DNA of 64,000 bases from Sphingobium sp. MI1205. Lineage in GTDB: Bacteria > Pseudomonadota > Alphaproteobacteria > Sphingomonadales > Sphingomonadaceae. Under the pieces are notes generated by a model, which made no database searches, was not told the DNA's origin, and worked only from the letters and a program-made list of their open reading frames with translations. Location of the stretch: the NCBI RefSeq assembly GCF_001563285.1, contig NZ_CP005188.1, positions 1,121,501-1,185,500 of the forward strand, in the 5' to 3' direction. This document shows positions 49,048-57,935 of this stretch, one piece after another. Numbering within the stretch: the stretch's first letter is position 1; each line of letters starts with the position of its first letter. The translations under genes were made by a program, and so were the position numbers.

Positions 49048-50577
49048 CTACTGTCCGAACCGGGCTTGGCGGGCAAGTTCGACTGCTTCGCGCGCCGCTG
49101 CGAGAAGCGCGCCGCTTTTTGCTTCGCATTCGCGCTGTTCATATTCAGGCGTGGAGTCAGCGACGATGCCAGCGCCGGCCTGAACATGCATTACGCCGTC
49201 CTTGAGCACGGCCGTGCGCAGGACGATGCAACTGTCCATATTGCCGTCCGGTCCGAAATAGCCGACGCCGCCTGCATAGGCGCCGCGAGTTTCCGGTTCC
49301 AGTTCGGCGATAATCTCGCAAGCACGCACCTTGGGCGCACCCGAGACAGTGCCTGCGGGGAAACCGGCGAAGAGGGCGTCGAGCGCATCCTTGTCCGGAG
49401 CCAGCCGACCGACCACATTCGATACAATGTGCATCACATGGCTGTAGAATTCGACCGTGTAGCTGTCAGTGACGGTCACGGATCCCGCGCTGGCGACGCG
49501 GCCTACATCATTGCGGCCAAGGTCCAGCAGCATCAGATGTTCGGCGCGCTCTTTCGGGTCGGCCAGCAGGCTTTCGCGATTGGCCGCATCCTCGACGGCG
49601 GTCTTGCCCCGGGGTCGGGTGCCCGCGATTGGCCGGATCGTCACCTCACCGTCACGCGCGCGCACCAATATTTCCGGGCTTGATCCGATCAGCGCGAAGC
49701 CTGGCAGGTCCAGATAATAGAGGAAGGGCGAGGGATTGATGCGACGGAGCGCGCGATACAGCGCGATCGGAGGCAGGGTGAAGGGACTGGTGAAACGCTG
49801 CGCGAGAACCACCTGAAATATGTCACCGGCGACAATATAGTCCTTCGCCTTCTCGACCATCTTCTTATAGCGGCCCGGCTCCAGCATGGGCGTGATCTCT
49901 ATATCCGCGATTTCCGCAGGCGGCGGTAGGGAGGGCAGGGGCGCTGCCAGACGGGCTGCCGTCGCGTCGATGCGATCAAGGGCTTGTGTGATCGCCGTAT
50001 CAGTATCGCTGAAACTGCCCTTCCACACCGGCGCGACCAGATAGAGCGCGTCGGCCAGACGATCGAAAACAAGGATGACCGTCGGCCGCACGAACAGCAT
50101 GTCCGGCAGTTGGAGCGGATTGGCGGCGGGGCGGGGCAGCTTTTCCACCAAACCGACGGTTTCGTATCCGAAATACCCCACGAGGCATGCAAGCGCGGGA
50201 GGCAGCGCGGGGTCAAGCTCTGTCCGGCATTCAGTGACCAGCGTCCGCAACGCTTCCAGTGCGCCGGCCGCTTCTGGAACGAAGGCATCCCGATCGTTCG
50301 CCCAGTTGCGGTTGACCTCGGCCGATTGCCCCTGCGCCCGAAAAACCAGATCGGGCGCCAAGCCGATCAGGCTGTAGCGGCCGCGAACGGCGCCGCCTTC
50401 CACCGACTCCAGCAGGAAATCGCCACGGTCGGGTTCGAACAGCTTGAGCGCGGCCGAGATCGGTGTGTCGGTGTCCGCGATCTGGCGGCGCCAGACCAGC
50501 GCCGACTTGCCAGCGTTGAGGGCGTCGCGAGCAGCCCCGATTCCATCATTGCCCCCACGGGCGTCGCCGGCTCCCAT
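49048..50577 (-). CDS. trpE: Anthranilate synthase component I
   Basis: Makes anthranilate from chorismate, the first tryptophan step. The 509-residue protein has the N-terminal LLES motif for tryptophan feedback (DFLLESVEGG), and the C-terminal chorismate-binding domain with FLYYLDLPGFALIGSSPE, GTRPRGKT and YFGPDGNMDSCIVLRT. The start at 50577 leaves 1 nt after the ppiD stop; the ORF goes further upstream but overlaps ppiD. trpG, trpD and trpC do not follow; the next gene is the convergent extensin gene. Chorismate comes from the pathway that includes AroB and AroK at 22-23.7 kb. Confidence 0.95.
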   Translation of the reverse strand: MGAGDARGGNDGIGAARDALNAGKSALVWRRQIADTDTPISAALKLFEPDRGDFLLESVEGGAVRGRYSLIGLAPDLVFRAQGQSAEVNRNWANDRDAFVPEAAGALEALRTLVTECRTELDPALPPALACLVGYFGYETVGLVEKLPRPAANPLQLPDMLFVRPTVILVFDRLADALYLVAPVWKGSFSDTDTAITQALDRIDATAARLAAPLPSLPPPAEIADIEITPMLEPGRYKKMVEKAKDYIVAGDIFQVVLAQRFTSPFTLPPIALYRALRRINPSPFLYYLDLPGFALIGSSPEILVRARDGEVTIRPIAGTRPRGKTAVEDAANRESLLADPKERAEHLMLLDLGRNDVGRVASAGSVTVTDSYTVEFYSHVMHIVSNVVGRLAPDKDALDALFAGFPAGTVSGAPKVRACEIIAELEPETRGAYAGGVGYFGPDGNMDSCIVLRTAVLKDGVMHVQAGAGIVADSTPEYEQRECEAKSGALLAAAREAVELARQARFGQ

Positions 50578-50578
50578 A

Positions 50579-52531
50579 TTATTGAGCGCCGCTATTGGTG
50601 CTGGTGAGCGCGCGTTCGACGTTCGCCACTGCCGAGGGGGTGCGCTTGACGCCAAGCTGCTTTTCCACGGCGCGTTCGAACTGCTGTCCATATTCCTGAC
50701 CGACGACGTCGCTCAACTGGCCGCGAACCTGATCGAGCAAGGCGGTCTGGCCGCCTGCGTCGCCGCGTTTGATGCCGTTCAGTTGCACAACGAAATAGCC
50801 GCGGTCCTGCCCGACAGGCAGCGTCTTCACGCTGTTGGCGGCCATTGAGAAGAGGATGGCGACTTCGGCGGGCGGACGCTGACCTTCGCGCATGATGTCG
50901 GCCCGGCGGCCGCCAACCGTTTGCGGCGCGGGCAGGGGAATGCCCGCCTGCGCGACGGCATCGGCCAGCTTCATGCCCTTGGCGACTTTCGTGCGAATCT
51001 GTTCGGCCAGGGCCTTCGCCTTCGCATTGCCCTGCGTCAGCTTATACTGGGCCACGACAACCGGCTTTACCTTCGCCAGCGGCGGCGGCGCAGCCGCGCG
51101 TATTTCGGCGGGCGCGGCCAGAGCATAGCGCTGGTCCTCCTTGATGGGGATAAGCTGCGCGTCGTCGTCCTGGCTCATCTGGAAGACTGGCGCCAGCAAA
51201 GGCTGGACATCGACGGGAGCCTGGTAGGCCTGGTCTTCGGCCTGTTGGCCGGTGGAAAGCAGGAATGGAGTGGTTTCCAGCTTCAGCCCATTGTCCTTGA
51301 CCACTTCCTCGAAGCTGCCGCCATCCGCGATCTGATCCTCGATCTTGCCGGTGAATTCATTGAGCAGCCGCTTCTGCTTCTGAGTGCGAAGCGTCGCGGT
51401 GATCTCATCCCGAACGGCCGGGAGGGCACGCGCCGGTATCGTCTTGATGGAGGACACACGCAAGATTACCCATCCGAGCGATCCGCGCACCGGCCCAACG
51501 AGTTCGCCCTGCCTGGCGGCGAAACCGGCATTTGCAACCGCGGCTGAGGAAGAAGTCGTCAGGCTCTCTCGGCTCTGATCCGCCAGGGTCGAAACGGCAA
51601 GGCCTGCGTCCTGCGCGGCGGCGGCGAGAGACGCCCCGCCCTTCACCTTTTCGGCGATCGCCTTCGCGGCAGCCTCTGTCGGCAGGATGAGTTGCTCGAA
51701 GCTGCGGTTTTCCTTTGCGGCATAGCTGGCCTTGTTCTGATTGTAGGCCGCCAGGATTTCGGCATCGGTCGGCTGGGCGGCCTGTGCGAAGCGCTCGCTG
51801 TCGATCACCGCATAGCGGATGCGGCGCTGTTCCGGGATGGTGAAGCGTGCCGCATTGCTCCGGTAATACTCACTCAACTGGGCGTCGGAGGGGCCCTTGA
51901 TATCCGTAAACGCGGTGGCGGGGATGGCCGCGATCGTACCTTGGCGCGCTTCCAGCAGGAGCGAGGCATAAGGGAGGATGATGCTGTCAGGCAGCTTTAC
52001 CCCGAGGCCCAGCGGCGCGAGCATGTGCCGTTCCAATATCTCGCGGGTGATATCCTCGCGCAGCGCCTGTTCGGTGATGCGTTCGCGCAGCAGGAGTTGG
52101 CGGAAATTTTCCTGGCTGAACGCACCCGCTGCATCCTGGAACGCCGGGATTCGGGCGATCTGGGCATCGACAAGGCGTTTCGAGATGTGAATGTCCTGGT
52201 CTTCGGCATATTCCTTCAACGTCATCGCGGCGACCAGCTGGTCGTAAATCTGGCCAGCGGCGCCCTGCGCCAGGAATTCGCTGATCTGCAATCCGGGATT
52301 GGCGCGACGGGCGTTTTCAAAGACGCGTTGCACCCGTTCCTGGAGCTGCGTCTGCGTCAGGCGCGTGCCGCCTGCCTTCGCTACAGTTTCGCCGCCGCCG
52401 CCGAGCGAGGATCCAAACTGCCCGCTGCTAAGGTCGCCCAGGATGAACGCCGCCGCTATGACGCCTAGGAAAAGGAGCGCGAACAGCGCGCCGAATTTCG
52501 AATGGATGAAGCGGCGGAAGTTGGAAAGCAT
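50579..52531 (-). CDS. Periplasmic peptidyl-prolyl isomerase PpiD/SurA type
   Basis: A 650-residue membrane-anchored folding factor. One N-terminal helix (about residues 14-32, ALFALLFLGVIAAAFILG) anchors it to the inner membrane. A SurA_N-like helical region follows (TQTQLQERVQRVFENARR to LLLRERITEQALRED), then the parvulin-type PpiC domain (about 265-360). The C-terminal part is a second helical region. It helps fold exported and outer-membrane proteins. ATG 52531 is the right start; the ORF is open for 308 codons more, over tpiA. It precedes trpE by 1 nt. Confidence 0.92.
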   Translation of the reverse strand: MLSNFRRFIHSKFGALFALLFLGVIAAAFILGDLSSGQFGSSLGGGGETVAKAGGTRLTQTQLQERVQRVFENARRANPGLQISEFLAQGAAGQIYDQLVAAMTLKEYAEDQDIHISKRLVDAQIARIPAFQDAAGAFSQENFRQLLLRERITEQALREDITREILERHMLAPLGLGVKLPDSIILPYASLLLEARQGTIAAIPATAFTDIKGPSDAQLSEYYRSNAARFTIPEQRRIRYAVIDSERFAQAAQPTDAEILAAYNQNKASYAAKENRSFEQLILPTEAAAKAIAEKVKGGASLAAAAQDAGLAVSTLADQSRESLTTSSSAAVANAGFAARQGELVGPVRGSLGWVILRVSSIKTIPARALPAVRDEITATLRTQKQKRLLNEFTGKIEDQIADGGSFEEVVKDNGLKLETTPFLLSTGQQAEDQAYQAPVDVQPLLAPVFQMSQDDDAQLIPIKEDQRYALAAPAEIRAAAPPPLAKVKPVVVAQYKLTQGNAKAKALAEQIRTKVAKGMKLADAVAQAGIPLPAPQTVGGRRADIMREGQRPPAEVAILFSMAANSVKTLPVGQDRGYFVVQLNGIKRGDAGGQTALLDQVRGQLSDVVGQEYGQQFERAVEKQLGVKRTPSAVANVERALTSTNSGAQ

Positions 52532-52702
52532 GAATGAAGTCCAGAATTGAAAGACTTTTACGGTGGCCCGCTTTAGGGGCGGATCGTCGCGGCGGCAAGT
52601 GTGGCATGGCTGGACAAATGGCCGGCTCTTGTCCATCCGCCTTGGCGAGGCTGGCCCGCGCGGCTGGCGGCATGGATTGATAACTGAAGAGGTATGGGAT
52701 CG

Positions 52703-53446
52703 ATGGGCAGGCGCAAGCTGGTGGTCGGCAACTGGAAGATGAACGGCCTTCGTGCCCAGCTGGGTGAGGTCGAGGCGATCGGCGCGGTTGCGGCGGAACA
52801 TCCTTCTGCCGAGGTAGGCCTTTGCCTGCCCGCCACCCTGATCGCATCGGCGCAGACGGTGAGCGGCGCGGCGTTCGTCGGCGCGCAGGACTGCCATATG
52901 AAGGACAGCGGCGCTCACACCGGCTGCCTGTCGGCGGCGATGCTGGCCGAAGCGGGCGCAAGCTGGACCATCGTGGGCCATAGCGAACGGCGGCAGGACC
53001 AGGGCGAGAGCGACGCCGATGTGGCGGCAAAGGCGCTGGCGGCGAAAGCCGCGGGCCTGAAGGTGATCCTGTGCGTCGGCGAGAGCCTGGACGTGCGCGA
53101 CGCCGGTGACGCGGAAGCGGTCGTATCGGCGCAACTGCTGGCTTCGCTGCCGGAGGGCGCGGCGGCGGACTGGCTGGCGATCGCCTATGAACCGATCTGG
53201 GCGATCGGCACTGGCCGCATTCCGACGATGGAAGCGGTCGAGGCGATGCACCGGGCGCTGCGGACGGCGCTTGGCGAGCGGATCGGCGCAGGTGAGGCAG
53301 GGGGCATGCGAATCCTCTATGGCGGGTCGATGAACGGCGACAATGCCGCCGAATTGATGGCGATCGAGGATGTGGACGGCGGACTGGTGGGCGGCGCGAG
53401 CCTGACTGCGGCGAAGTTCGCGCCCGTCATCGCGGCTGCGGGTTAG
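52703..53446 (+). CDS. tpiA: Triose-phosphate isomerase
   Basis: Interconverts glyceraldehyde-3-phosphate and dihydroxyacetone phosphate. The 247-residue TIM-barrel enzyme has VGNWKMN with the catalytic Lys, HSERR with the electrophilic His, and AYEPIWAIGTG with the catalytic Glu and loop 6. ATG 52703 has a GAGG at 10-nt spacing; ATG 52694 would add three residues. It is divergent from ppiD and leads the tpiA-secG-pyrG order. Confidence 0.96.
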   Translation: MGRRKLVVGNWKMNGLRAQLGEVEAIGAVAAEHPSAEVGLCLPATLIASAQTVSGAAFVGAQDCHMKDSGAHTGCLSAAMLAEAGASWTIVGHSERRQDQGESDADVAAKALAAKAAGLKVILCVGESLDVRDAGDAEAVVSAQLLASLPEGAAADWLAIAYEPIWAIGTGRIPTMEAVEAMHRALRTALGERIGAGEAGGMRILYGGSMNGDNAAELMAIEDVDGGLVGGASLTAAKFAPVIAAAG

Positions 53447-53500
53447 TCTTTTCAATCGTTGGGGCTGCGCTGGGGCTTGTTTCTTCTGAAAGGGAGAGGG

Positions 53501-53593
53501 GGCTTCGACAGGCTCAGCCCGAACGGACTTTGGGCTGAGCGTCCGCGGACTACAGGCTCAGCCCCGAACGGACCACAGGCTCGCCGAACGGAC
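53501..53593. repeat. Intergenic repeat cluster (three diverged CAGGCTC...GAACGGAC copies)
   Basis: The 234-bp tpiA-secG gap holds three related units: 53508-53528 (ACAGGCTCAGCCC-GAACGGAC), 53552-53573 (one extra C) and 53575-53593 (shortened). Between units one and two, GCTCAGCCC (53512-53520) and GGGCTGAGC (53532-53540) form a perfect 9-bp stem. The TTCGACAGGCTCAGCC core is a familiar dispersed intergenic repeat in sphingomonad genomes from general knowledge. Confidence 0.75.
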
Positions 53594-53680
53594 CCGGCCA
53601 CTCGACTGCTCGCCGGTTGCCCCCGTCGCCCATCGCCGCTATGGGCTGCCCAACGATCCCAATTCGGACAGATTCCTCGC

Positions 53681-54061
53681 ATGTTCACTTTCATCCTCGT
53701 CGTGCAAGCCATTGTCGCGGCCCTGCTTGTCACCGTCATCCTGATGCAGAAGTCGGAAGGCGGCGGCCTGGGCGTGGGTGGCAGCCCGGCGGGGCTGATG
53801 TCGGCGCGTGGCGCGGCGGATTTCCTGACCCGGTCGACGAGCGTTCTGGCGGTCATATTCGTGTCGCTGTCGATCGTGCTGGCTGTGATCGCGTCGGTCC
53901 AGCATGCGCCGAGCGATATCGACACGTCTCTGGTCAATCAGGCGCCTGCCGCCCCCGCTGCCCCGGCTCCGGCCGCTGGCAGTGCCGATCCGCTGGCCGG
54001 TGCGGCTGGCGCGGCGAGCAATGGACAGGCAGCGAACGGTGCGGTCCCGCTCGCGAACTGA
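53681..54061 (+). CDS. secG: Preprotein translocase subunit SecG
   Basis: A 126-residue membrane protein with two hydrophobic helices (FTFILVVQAIVAALLVTVIL and a second near 50-70) and the SecG signature LMQKSEGGGLGVGG. The C-terminal tail (about residues 85-126) is Ala/Pro/Gly-rich low-complexity sequence, typical of alphaproteobacterial SecG. ATG 53681 is the proper start; the ORF runs upstream through the intergenic repeats. SecG supports SecYEG-dependent export. Confidence 0.92.
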   Translation: MFTFILVVQAIVAALLVTVILMQKSEGGGLGVGGSPAGLMSARGAADFLTRSTSVLAVIFVSLSIVLAVIASVQHAPSDIDTSLVNQAPAAPAAPAPAAGSADPLAGAAGAASNGQAANGAVPLAN

Positions 54062-54153
54062 TCCTTCTTTCTAAAATTTCCGAATCTTTTTTGCTCGCGC
54101 GTGGATTCGCGCGCTTGCCCAACTCGTTTGTAAAAGGCTAAGCCTCTCCTCCC

Positions 54154-55788
54154 ATGGCGCGGTATATTTTCATCACCGGCGGCGTGGTCTCCTCGCTTGG
54201 CAAGGGCCTGATGGCCGCTTCGCTTGCAGCTTTGTTGCAGGCGCGAGGTTTCCGTGTGCGTATCCGGAAGTTCGATCCCTATCTCAACGTCGATCCGGGC
54301 ACGATGAGCCCGTATCAGCATGGCGAAGTCTATGTGACCGACGACGGGGCGGAAACCGACCTCGACCTTGGCCATTATGAGCGGTTTACCGGCGTTTCGG
54401 CGCGTCAGTCGGACAATGTGACGCAGGGCCGCGTCTACCAGACGATCATCCAGCGCGAGCGGCGCGGCGATTATCTGGGCGCGACGGTGCAGGTGATCCC
54501 GCACGTCACCGATGAGATCAAGGCGTTCGCCATGGCCGAATCGGATGATCTGGATTTCGTGCTGTGCGAAATTGGCGGGACCGTCGGCGACATCGAATCG
54601 CTGCCCTTCATGGAGGCGATCCGGCAGCTGCATAATGATCTGGGCCGCGGCCAGTCGATCTTCGTGCATGTGACGCTGGTCCCCTACATTGCTGCGGCGG
54701 GCGAGCTTAAGACCAAGCCGACCCAGCATAGCGTGCGGGAATTGACGTCGCTGGGCATTCAGCCGGACATATTGCTGTGCCGATGCGAAAAGCCGCTGCC
54801 CGACAGCGAGCGGGCAAAGATCGCCCTGTTCTGCAACGTGCGCAAGGAAGCGGTGATCCCGGCTCTGGACGCCAGCAGCATCTACGCCGTGCCCGCGCAA
54901 TATCATGCCGAAGGGCTGGACGACGAGGTGCTGCGCGCCTTTGGCATCCATGACGCGCCGACGCCCTCGCTCGACCGCTGGATCGACATCATGGATCGCC
55001 AGCAGAACCCGGAAGGCGAAGTGACGATCGGCGTCGTGGGCAAATATGTCGGCCTGCCCGATGCCTACAAATCGCTGTACGAGGCGCTGGCCCATGGCGG
55101 TTTCGCCAATCGGGTGAAGGTGAACGTCAAGTGGATCGACGCCGAGCTGTTTGAAAAAGGTGATGATGACGTCGCCGCTAGCCTGGAGCCGATGCACGGC
55201 ATTCTGGTTCCGGGCGGGTTCGGCGTGCGCGGATCGGAAGGCAAGATCGCCAGCGTCAAATTCGCGCGCGAACGCAACGTCCCTTTCTTTGGCATCTGCC
55301 TTGGCATGCAGATGGCCTGCATCGAGGGCGCACGGAACACGGCGGGCATTGCCGAGGCATCCACCACCGAATTTGGCGAGACATCCGAACCGGTCGTCGG
55401 CCTGATTACCGAATGGATGAGCAAGGAAGGCTTGCAGAAGCGCACGAGCGAAACGGACCTGGGCGGCACGATGCGGCTGGGCGCCTATCCGGCCAAGCTG
55501 ACCGGCAACAGCGTCGTCGCGGGCATATATGGCACGGGCGAGATCAGCGAGCGGCACCGGCATCGCTATGAAGTCAATGCGGGCTATCGCGAGCCGTTGG
55601 AAAAAGGCGGACTGATCTTTTCGGGCATGTCGCCGGACGGCACGCTGCCGGAGATTGTCGAGCGGCCGGACCATCCCTGGTTCGTGGGCGTGCAGTTCCA
55701 CCCGGAATTGAAGTCCAAGCCCTTTGATCCGCATCCGTTGTTTGCGAGCTTTATTGAGGCGGCGGTGAAGCAGAGCCGGTTGGTTTGA
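54154..55788 (+). CDS. pyrG: CTP synthase
   Basis: Aminates UTP to CTP with glutamine, for nucleic acids and the CDP-lipids made by CdsA. The N-terminal synthase domain has [17 protein letters not shown] (P-loop) and the C-terminal GATase domain has the nucleophile Cys in [15 protein letters not shown] with His and Glu in FHPEL. Length (544) is standard. It is 92 nt past secG. Confidence 0.97.
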   Translation: MARYIFITGGVVSSLGKGLMAASLAALLQARGFRVRIRKFDPYLNVDPGTMSPYQHGEVYVTDDGAETDLDLGHYERFTGVSARQSDNVTQGRVYQTIIQRERRGDYLGATVQVIPHVTDEIKAFAMAESDDLDFVLCEIGGTVGDIESLPFMEAIRQLHNDLGRGQSIFVHVTLVPYIAAAGELKTKPTQHSVRELTSLGIQPDILLCRCEKPLPDSERAKIALFCNVRKEAVIPALDASSIYAVPAQYHAEGLDDEVLRAFGIHDAPTPSLDRWIDIMDRQQNPEGEVTIGVVGKYVGLPDAYKSLYEALAHGGFANRVKVNVKWIDAELFEKGDDDVAASLEPMHGILVPGGFGVRGSEGKIASVKFARERNVPFFGICLGMQMACIEGARNTAGIAEASTTEFGETSEPVVGLITEWMSKEGLQKRTSETDLGGTMRLGAYPAKLTGNSVVAGIYGTGEISERHRHRYEVNAGYREPLEKGGLIFSGMSPDGTLPEIVERPDHPWFVGVQFHPELKSKPFDPHPLFASFIEAAVKQSRLV

Positions 55789-55826
55789 TTTAGGGGGCGA
55801 TCCTGGCCGGCGTAGAAATCGTCGTC

Positions 55827-55920
55827 ATGCCAGCGAAGGCTGGCATCCCAGAGAGCAGCCGCGACAGTGGCCCGCCACACCTCATCCCCTGACCGCCTGA
55901 GCCCCCAGCCTTCGCTGGGG
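55827..55920. repeat. REP-like pair of palindromes in inverted orientation
   Basis: Two related hairpins face each other: 55827-55846, ATGCCAGC-GAAG-GCTGGCAT (8-bp stem), and 55903-55920, CCCCAGC-CTTC-GCTGGGG (7-bp stem). The loops GAAG and CTTC are complementary, and both are flanked by GTCAT or TGACG, so the second is an inverted copy of the first. Similar pairs are at 63211-63282. Confidence 0.75.
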
Positions 55921-56000
55921 TGACGTTAAGAGGAATAGGCCGCTCGCGGGCGCTATATTGTCATGTTTTTGCGGAAGACTCGGTTGAAACCCTCACCCAA

Positions 56001-56024
56001 CCCTCTCCCGCAAGCGGGAGAGGG
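56001..56024. terminator. Strong palindrome between pyrG and the sugar dehydrogenase
   Basis: CCCTCTCCCG (56001-56010) and CGGGAGAGGG (56015-56024) form a perfect 10-bp stem with a CAAG loop, in a stretch beginning AAACCCTCACCCAACCC. This form of repeat is common in proteobacterial intergenic regions. It lies between convergent genes and may end both transcripts, though no T tract follows. Confidence 0.55.
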
Positions 56025-56064
56025 CTAACTTGGCGACCTATTCTCGACGTCCGATCCGACGTTC

Positions 56065-57201
56065 TTAACCCGCAGGCGTCAATTTCAACAGCCGCCCCTG
56101 CGACCCTTGCCCACCATCCTCCAGCAGCCAGAGCGCGCCGTCCGGGCCTTGCTCGACCTCGCGGATGCGGGCTTCCATGTCCCACTGGTCGGCCTTGGCT
56201 GCTGTATCGCCATTGAGTTTCACGCGGACGAGCGACTGACCCGACAGCCCGCCGAGGAACAGCGAATCCTTCCATTGCGGGAACATGTCGCCCGAATAAT
56301 AGAGCAGGCCTGCCGGAGAGATGGCCGGGTCCCACCAGACTTTGGGGGCTTCGAACCCGTCATGGCCGTTGTGATCGGGGATCGGCTTGCCGTCATAATG
56401 GTCGCCGTTCGAGGCCTTGGGATAGCCATAGTTGAGGCCGGGCTTGATGAGGTTGATCTCGTCCCCGCCCTTTGGCCCCATTTCCTGTTCCCAAAGGCGG
56501 CCATCCTTGTCGAAGGCGATGCCCAGCAGATTGCGGTGGCCATAGGACCAGACGGCGGGGTGGAAGCCCTTTGCCGCGAGCGGGTTGCCTGCGGCGGGGG
56601 TGCCGTCGAGGTTGAGGCGGAGCACCTTGCCCAGCGTCACCTTTGGATCTTGCGCGGGGTCGAATTTCTGCCGTTCGCCATTGGTGAAGAAGAGATATTT
56701 GCCGTCGGGCGAGAAGGCGATGCGGCCGGAATAATGGCCGTTGCCATCGACATAGGGGGTGGCGCGGAAGATGGTTGTCACGCCGTCCAGCTGCGTTTCG
56801 CCATTGCTGGCCTGGTTAAAGACGCCTTTGGCGAGGGCGACGCCCTTGCCGCCGGAGCCTGCTTCGGAAAAGCTGAAATAAACGGTGCGGTTCTGGGCGA
56901 AGTTCGGGTCGAGAACTACATCCATGAGCGCGCCCTGACCCGCGCTATCCACTTTCGGCATGTTGCCGACCGGGATTTTCGTCCCGTTCTTTGGGTCGAA
57001 GAGGATCATCTCGCCCGCTTTTTCCGTGATGAGCGCGCGGCCGTCTGGCAGGAAAGTCATGGCCCAGGGCGAATCGAAATCCGCGATGACGGAGGTTTTG
57101 AAGGGCCGGTCGCCGGCGACGGCGGCGTTCTGGCTTTCCGCATCGTCCGCGGAGCAGGCGGCCAGAGCGAGGCCGAAGACGGTGGCGACCATAGCGCGCA
57201 T
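56065..57201 (-). CDS. PQQ-dependent sugar dehydrogenase-type lipoprotein
   Basis: A 378-residue beta-propeller protein of the soluble aldose/glucose-sorbosone dehydrogenase family. The signal sequence ends in a lipobox (ALAAC), so it is probably attached to a membrane. Family motifs include LDSPWAM-like FDSPWAMTFLPDGRALI, a propeller stretch GRIAFSPDGKYLF, SYGHRNLLGIAFD with the PQQ-site His-Arg, and EQEMGPKGGDEINLI. ATG 57201 has GGAG upstream (GGAGAAAAGA); ATG 57213 is alternative. PQQ synthesis genes are not in the window. Confidence 0.88.
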   Translation of the reverse strand: MRAMVATVFGLALAACSADDAESQNAAVAGDRPFKTSVIADFDSPWAMTFLPDGRALITEKAGEMILFDPKNGTKIPVGNMPKVDSAGQGALMDVVLDPNFAQNRTVYFSFSEAGSGGKGVALAKGVFNQASNGETQLDGVTTIFRATPYVDGNGHYSGRIAFSPDGKYLFFTNGERQKFDPAQDPKVTLGKVLRLNLDGTPAAGNPLAAKGFHPAVWSYGHRNLLGIAFDKDGRLWEQEMGPKGGDEINLIKPGLNYGYPKASNGDHYDGKPIPDHNGHDGFEAPKVWWDPAISPAGLLYYSGDMFPQWKDSLFLGGLSGQSLVRVKLNGDTAAKADQWDMEARIREVEQGPDGALWLLEDGGQGSQGRLLKLTPAG

Positions 57202-57397
57202 TCTTTTCTCCATCCGGGCCGGATATGGCGGGCCCCATCCTGTTGAGTCTGTCCTACAAACCTTACTGACGAATAATGTTGCAGCTTTGCTCCATCGCGC
57301 ATATATCGCGCTTGCTTCCTTACATCGTCAAACATGTCGGGGTCGCGGGCGGGAACGCCTGCGGCGCGGAAGCTGCTTATCGAATGCTGGAGATTGC

Positions 57398-57922
57398 ATG
57401 GCGGACATCGCCGAACTGACTGCGCTGATCGAACCGGAGGTGAAGGCTCTCGGCTTCGACCTCGTGCGCGTGAAGCTGTTCGGGTCGGGTGACGAATATA
57501 CGCTTCAGATCATGGCGGAAAATCCGGCGACAAAGCAGCTGGTCATCGAGGATTGCGCCGCGATCTCGCGCCGGCTGTCCGATGTGCTGGATGAAGCTGA
57601 TCCGATCGAGGAAGCCTATCGCCTGGAAGTCAGCTCGCCGGGAATCGACAGGCCGCTGACCCGTGTCCACGACTTCATGGAGTGGGCCGGGCACGAAGCA
57701 AAGATCGCCACGACCGAGATCGTGGCGGGACGCAAGAGTTTTCGCGGAACGCTGAAGGGCGTTGAAGGCGACGATATCCAGTTCAAGGACAATAAGGCCG
57801 GGGAGGTCGTTATCCCCTTTTCGGCCGTGGGCGAGGCCAAGCTGGTGCTGACCGACGCTCTCATTTCTGCTACCATGCCGCTCTCTTCCGAGGGTGCGGA
57901 CGAGTTTGACACCGAAGAATAA
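57398..57922 (+). CDS. rimP: Ribosome maturation factor RimP
   Basis: Needed for 30S subunit maturation. The 174-residue protein has the N-terminal alpha-beta domain (EVKALGFDLVRVKLFG), the signature YRLEVSSPGIDRPL, and the C-terminal SH3-like barrel. The ATG follows GGAG (CTGGAGATTGC). It leads the rimP-nusA-infB operon; nusA starts 13 nt downstream of its stop. Confidence 0.95.
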   Translation: MADIAELTALIEPEVKALGFDLVRVKLFGSGDEYTLQIMAENPATKQLVIEDCAAISRRLSDVLDEADPIEEAYRLEVSSPGIDRPLTRVHDFMEWAGHEAKIATTEIVAGRKSFRGTLKGVEGDDIQFKDNKAGEVVIPFSAVGEAKLVLTDALISATMPLSSEGADEFDTEE

Positions 57923-57935
57923 GGGTTCGACTGCC

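Noticed and set aside
52532-53455. 308-codon upstream extension of the ppiD frame across tpiA
   Set aside because: Overlaps tpiA completely on the other strand; the ATG at 52531 immediately precedes the membrane anchor, as expected for PpiD.
53938-55734. 598-codon open frame antisense to pyrG
   Set aside because: Shadow of pyrG, His/Arg-rich without motifs.
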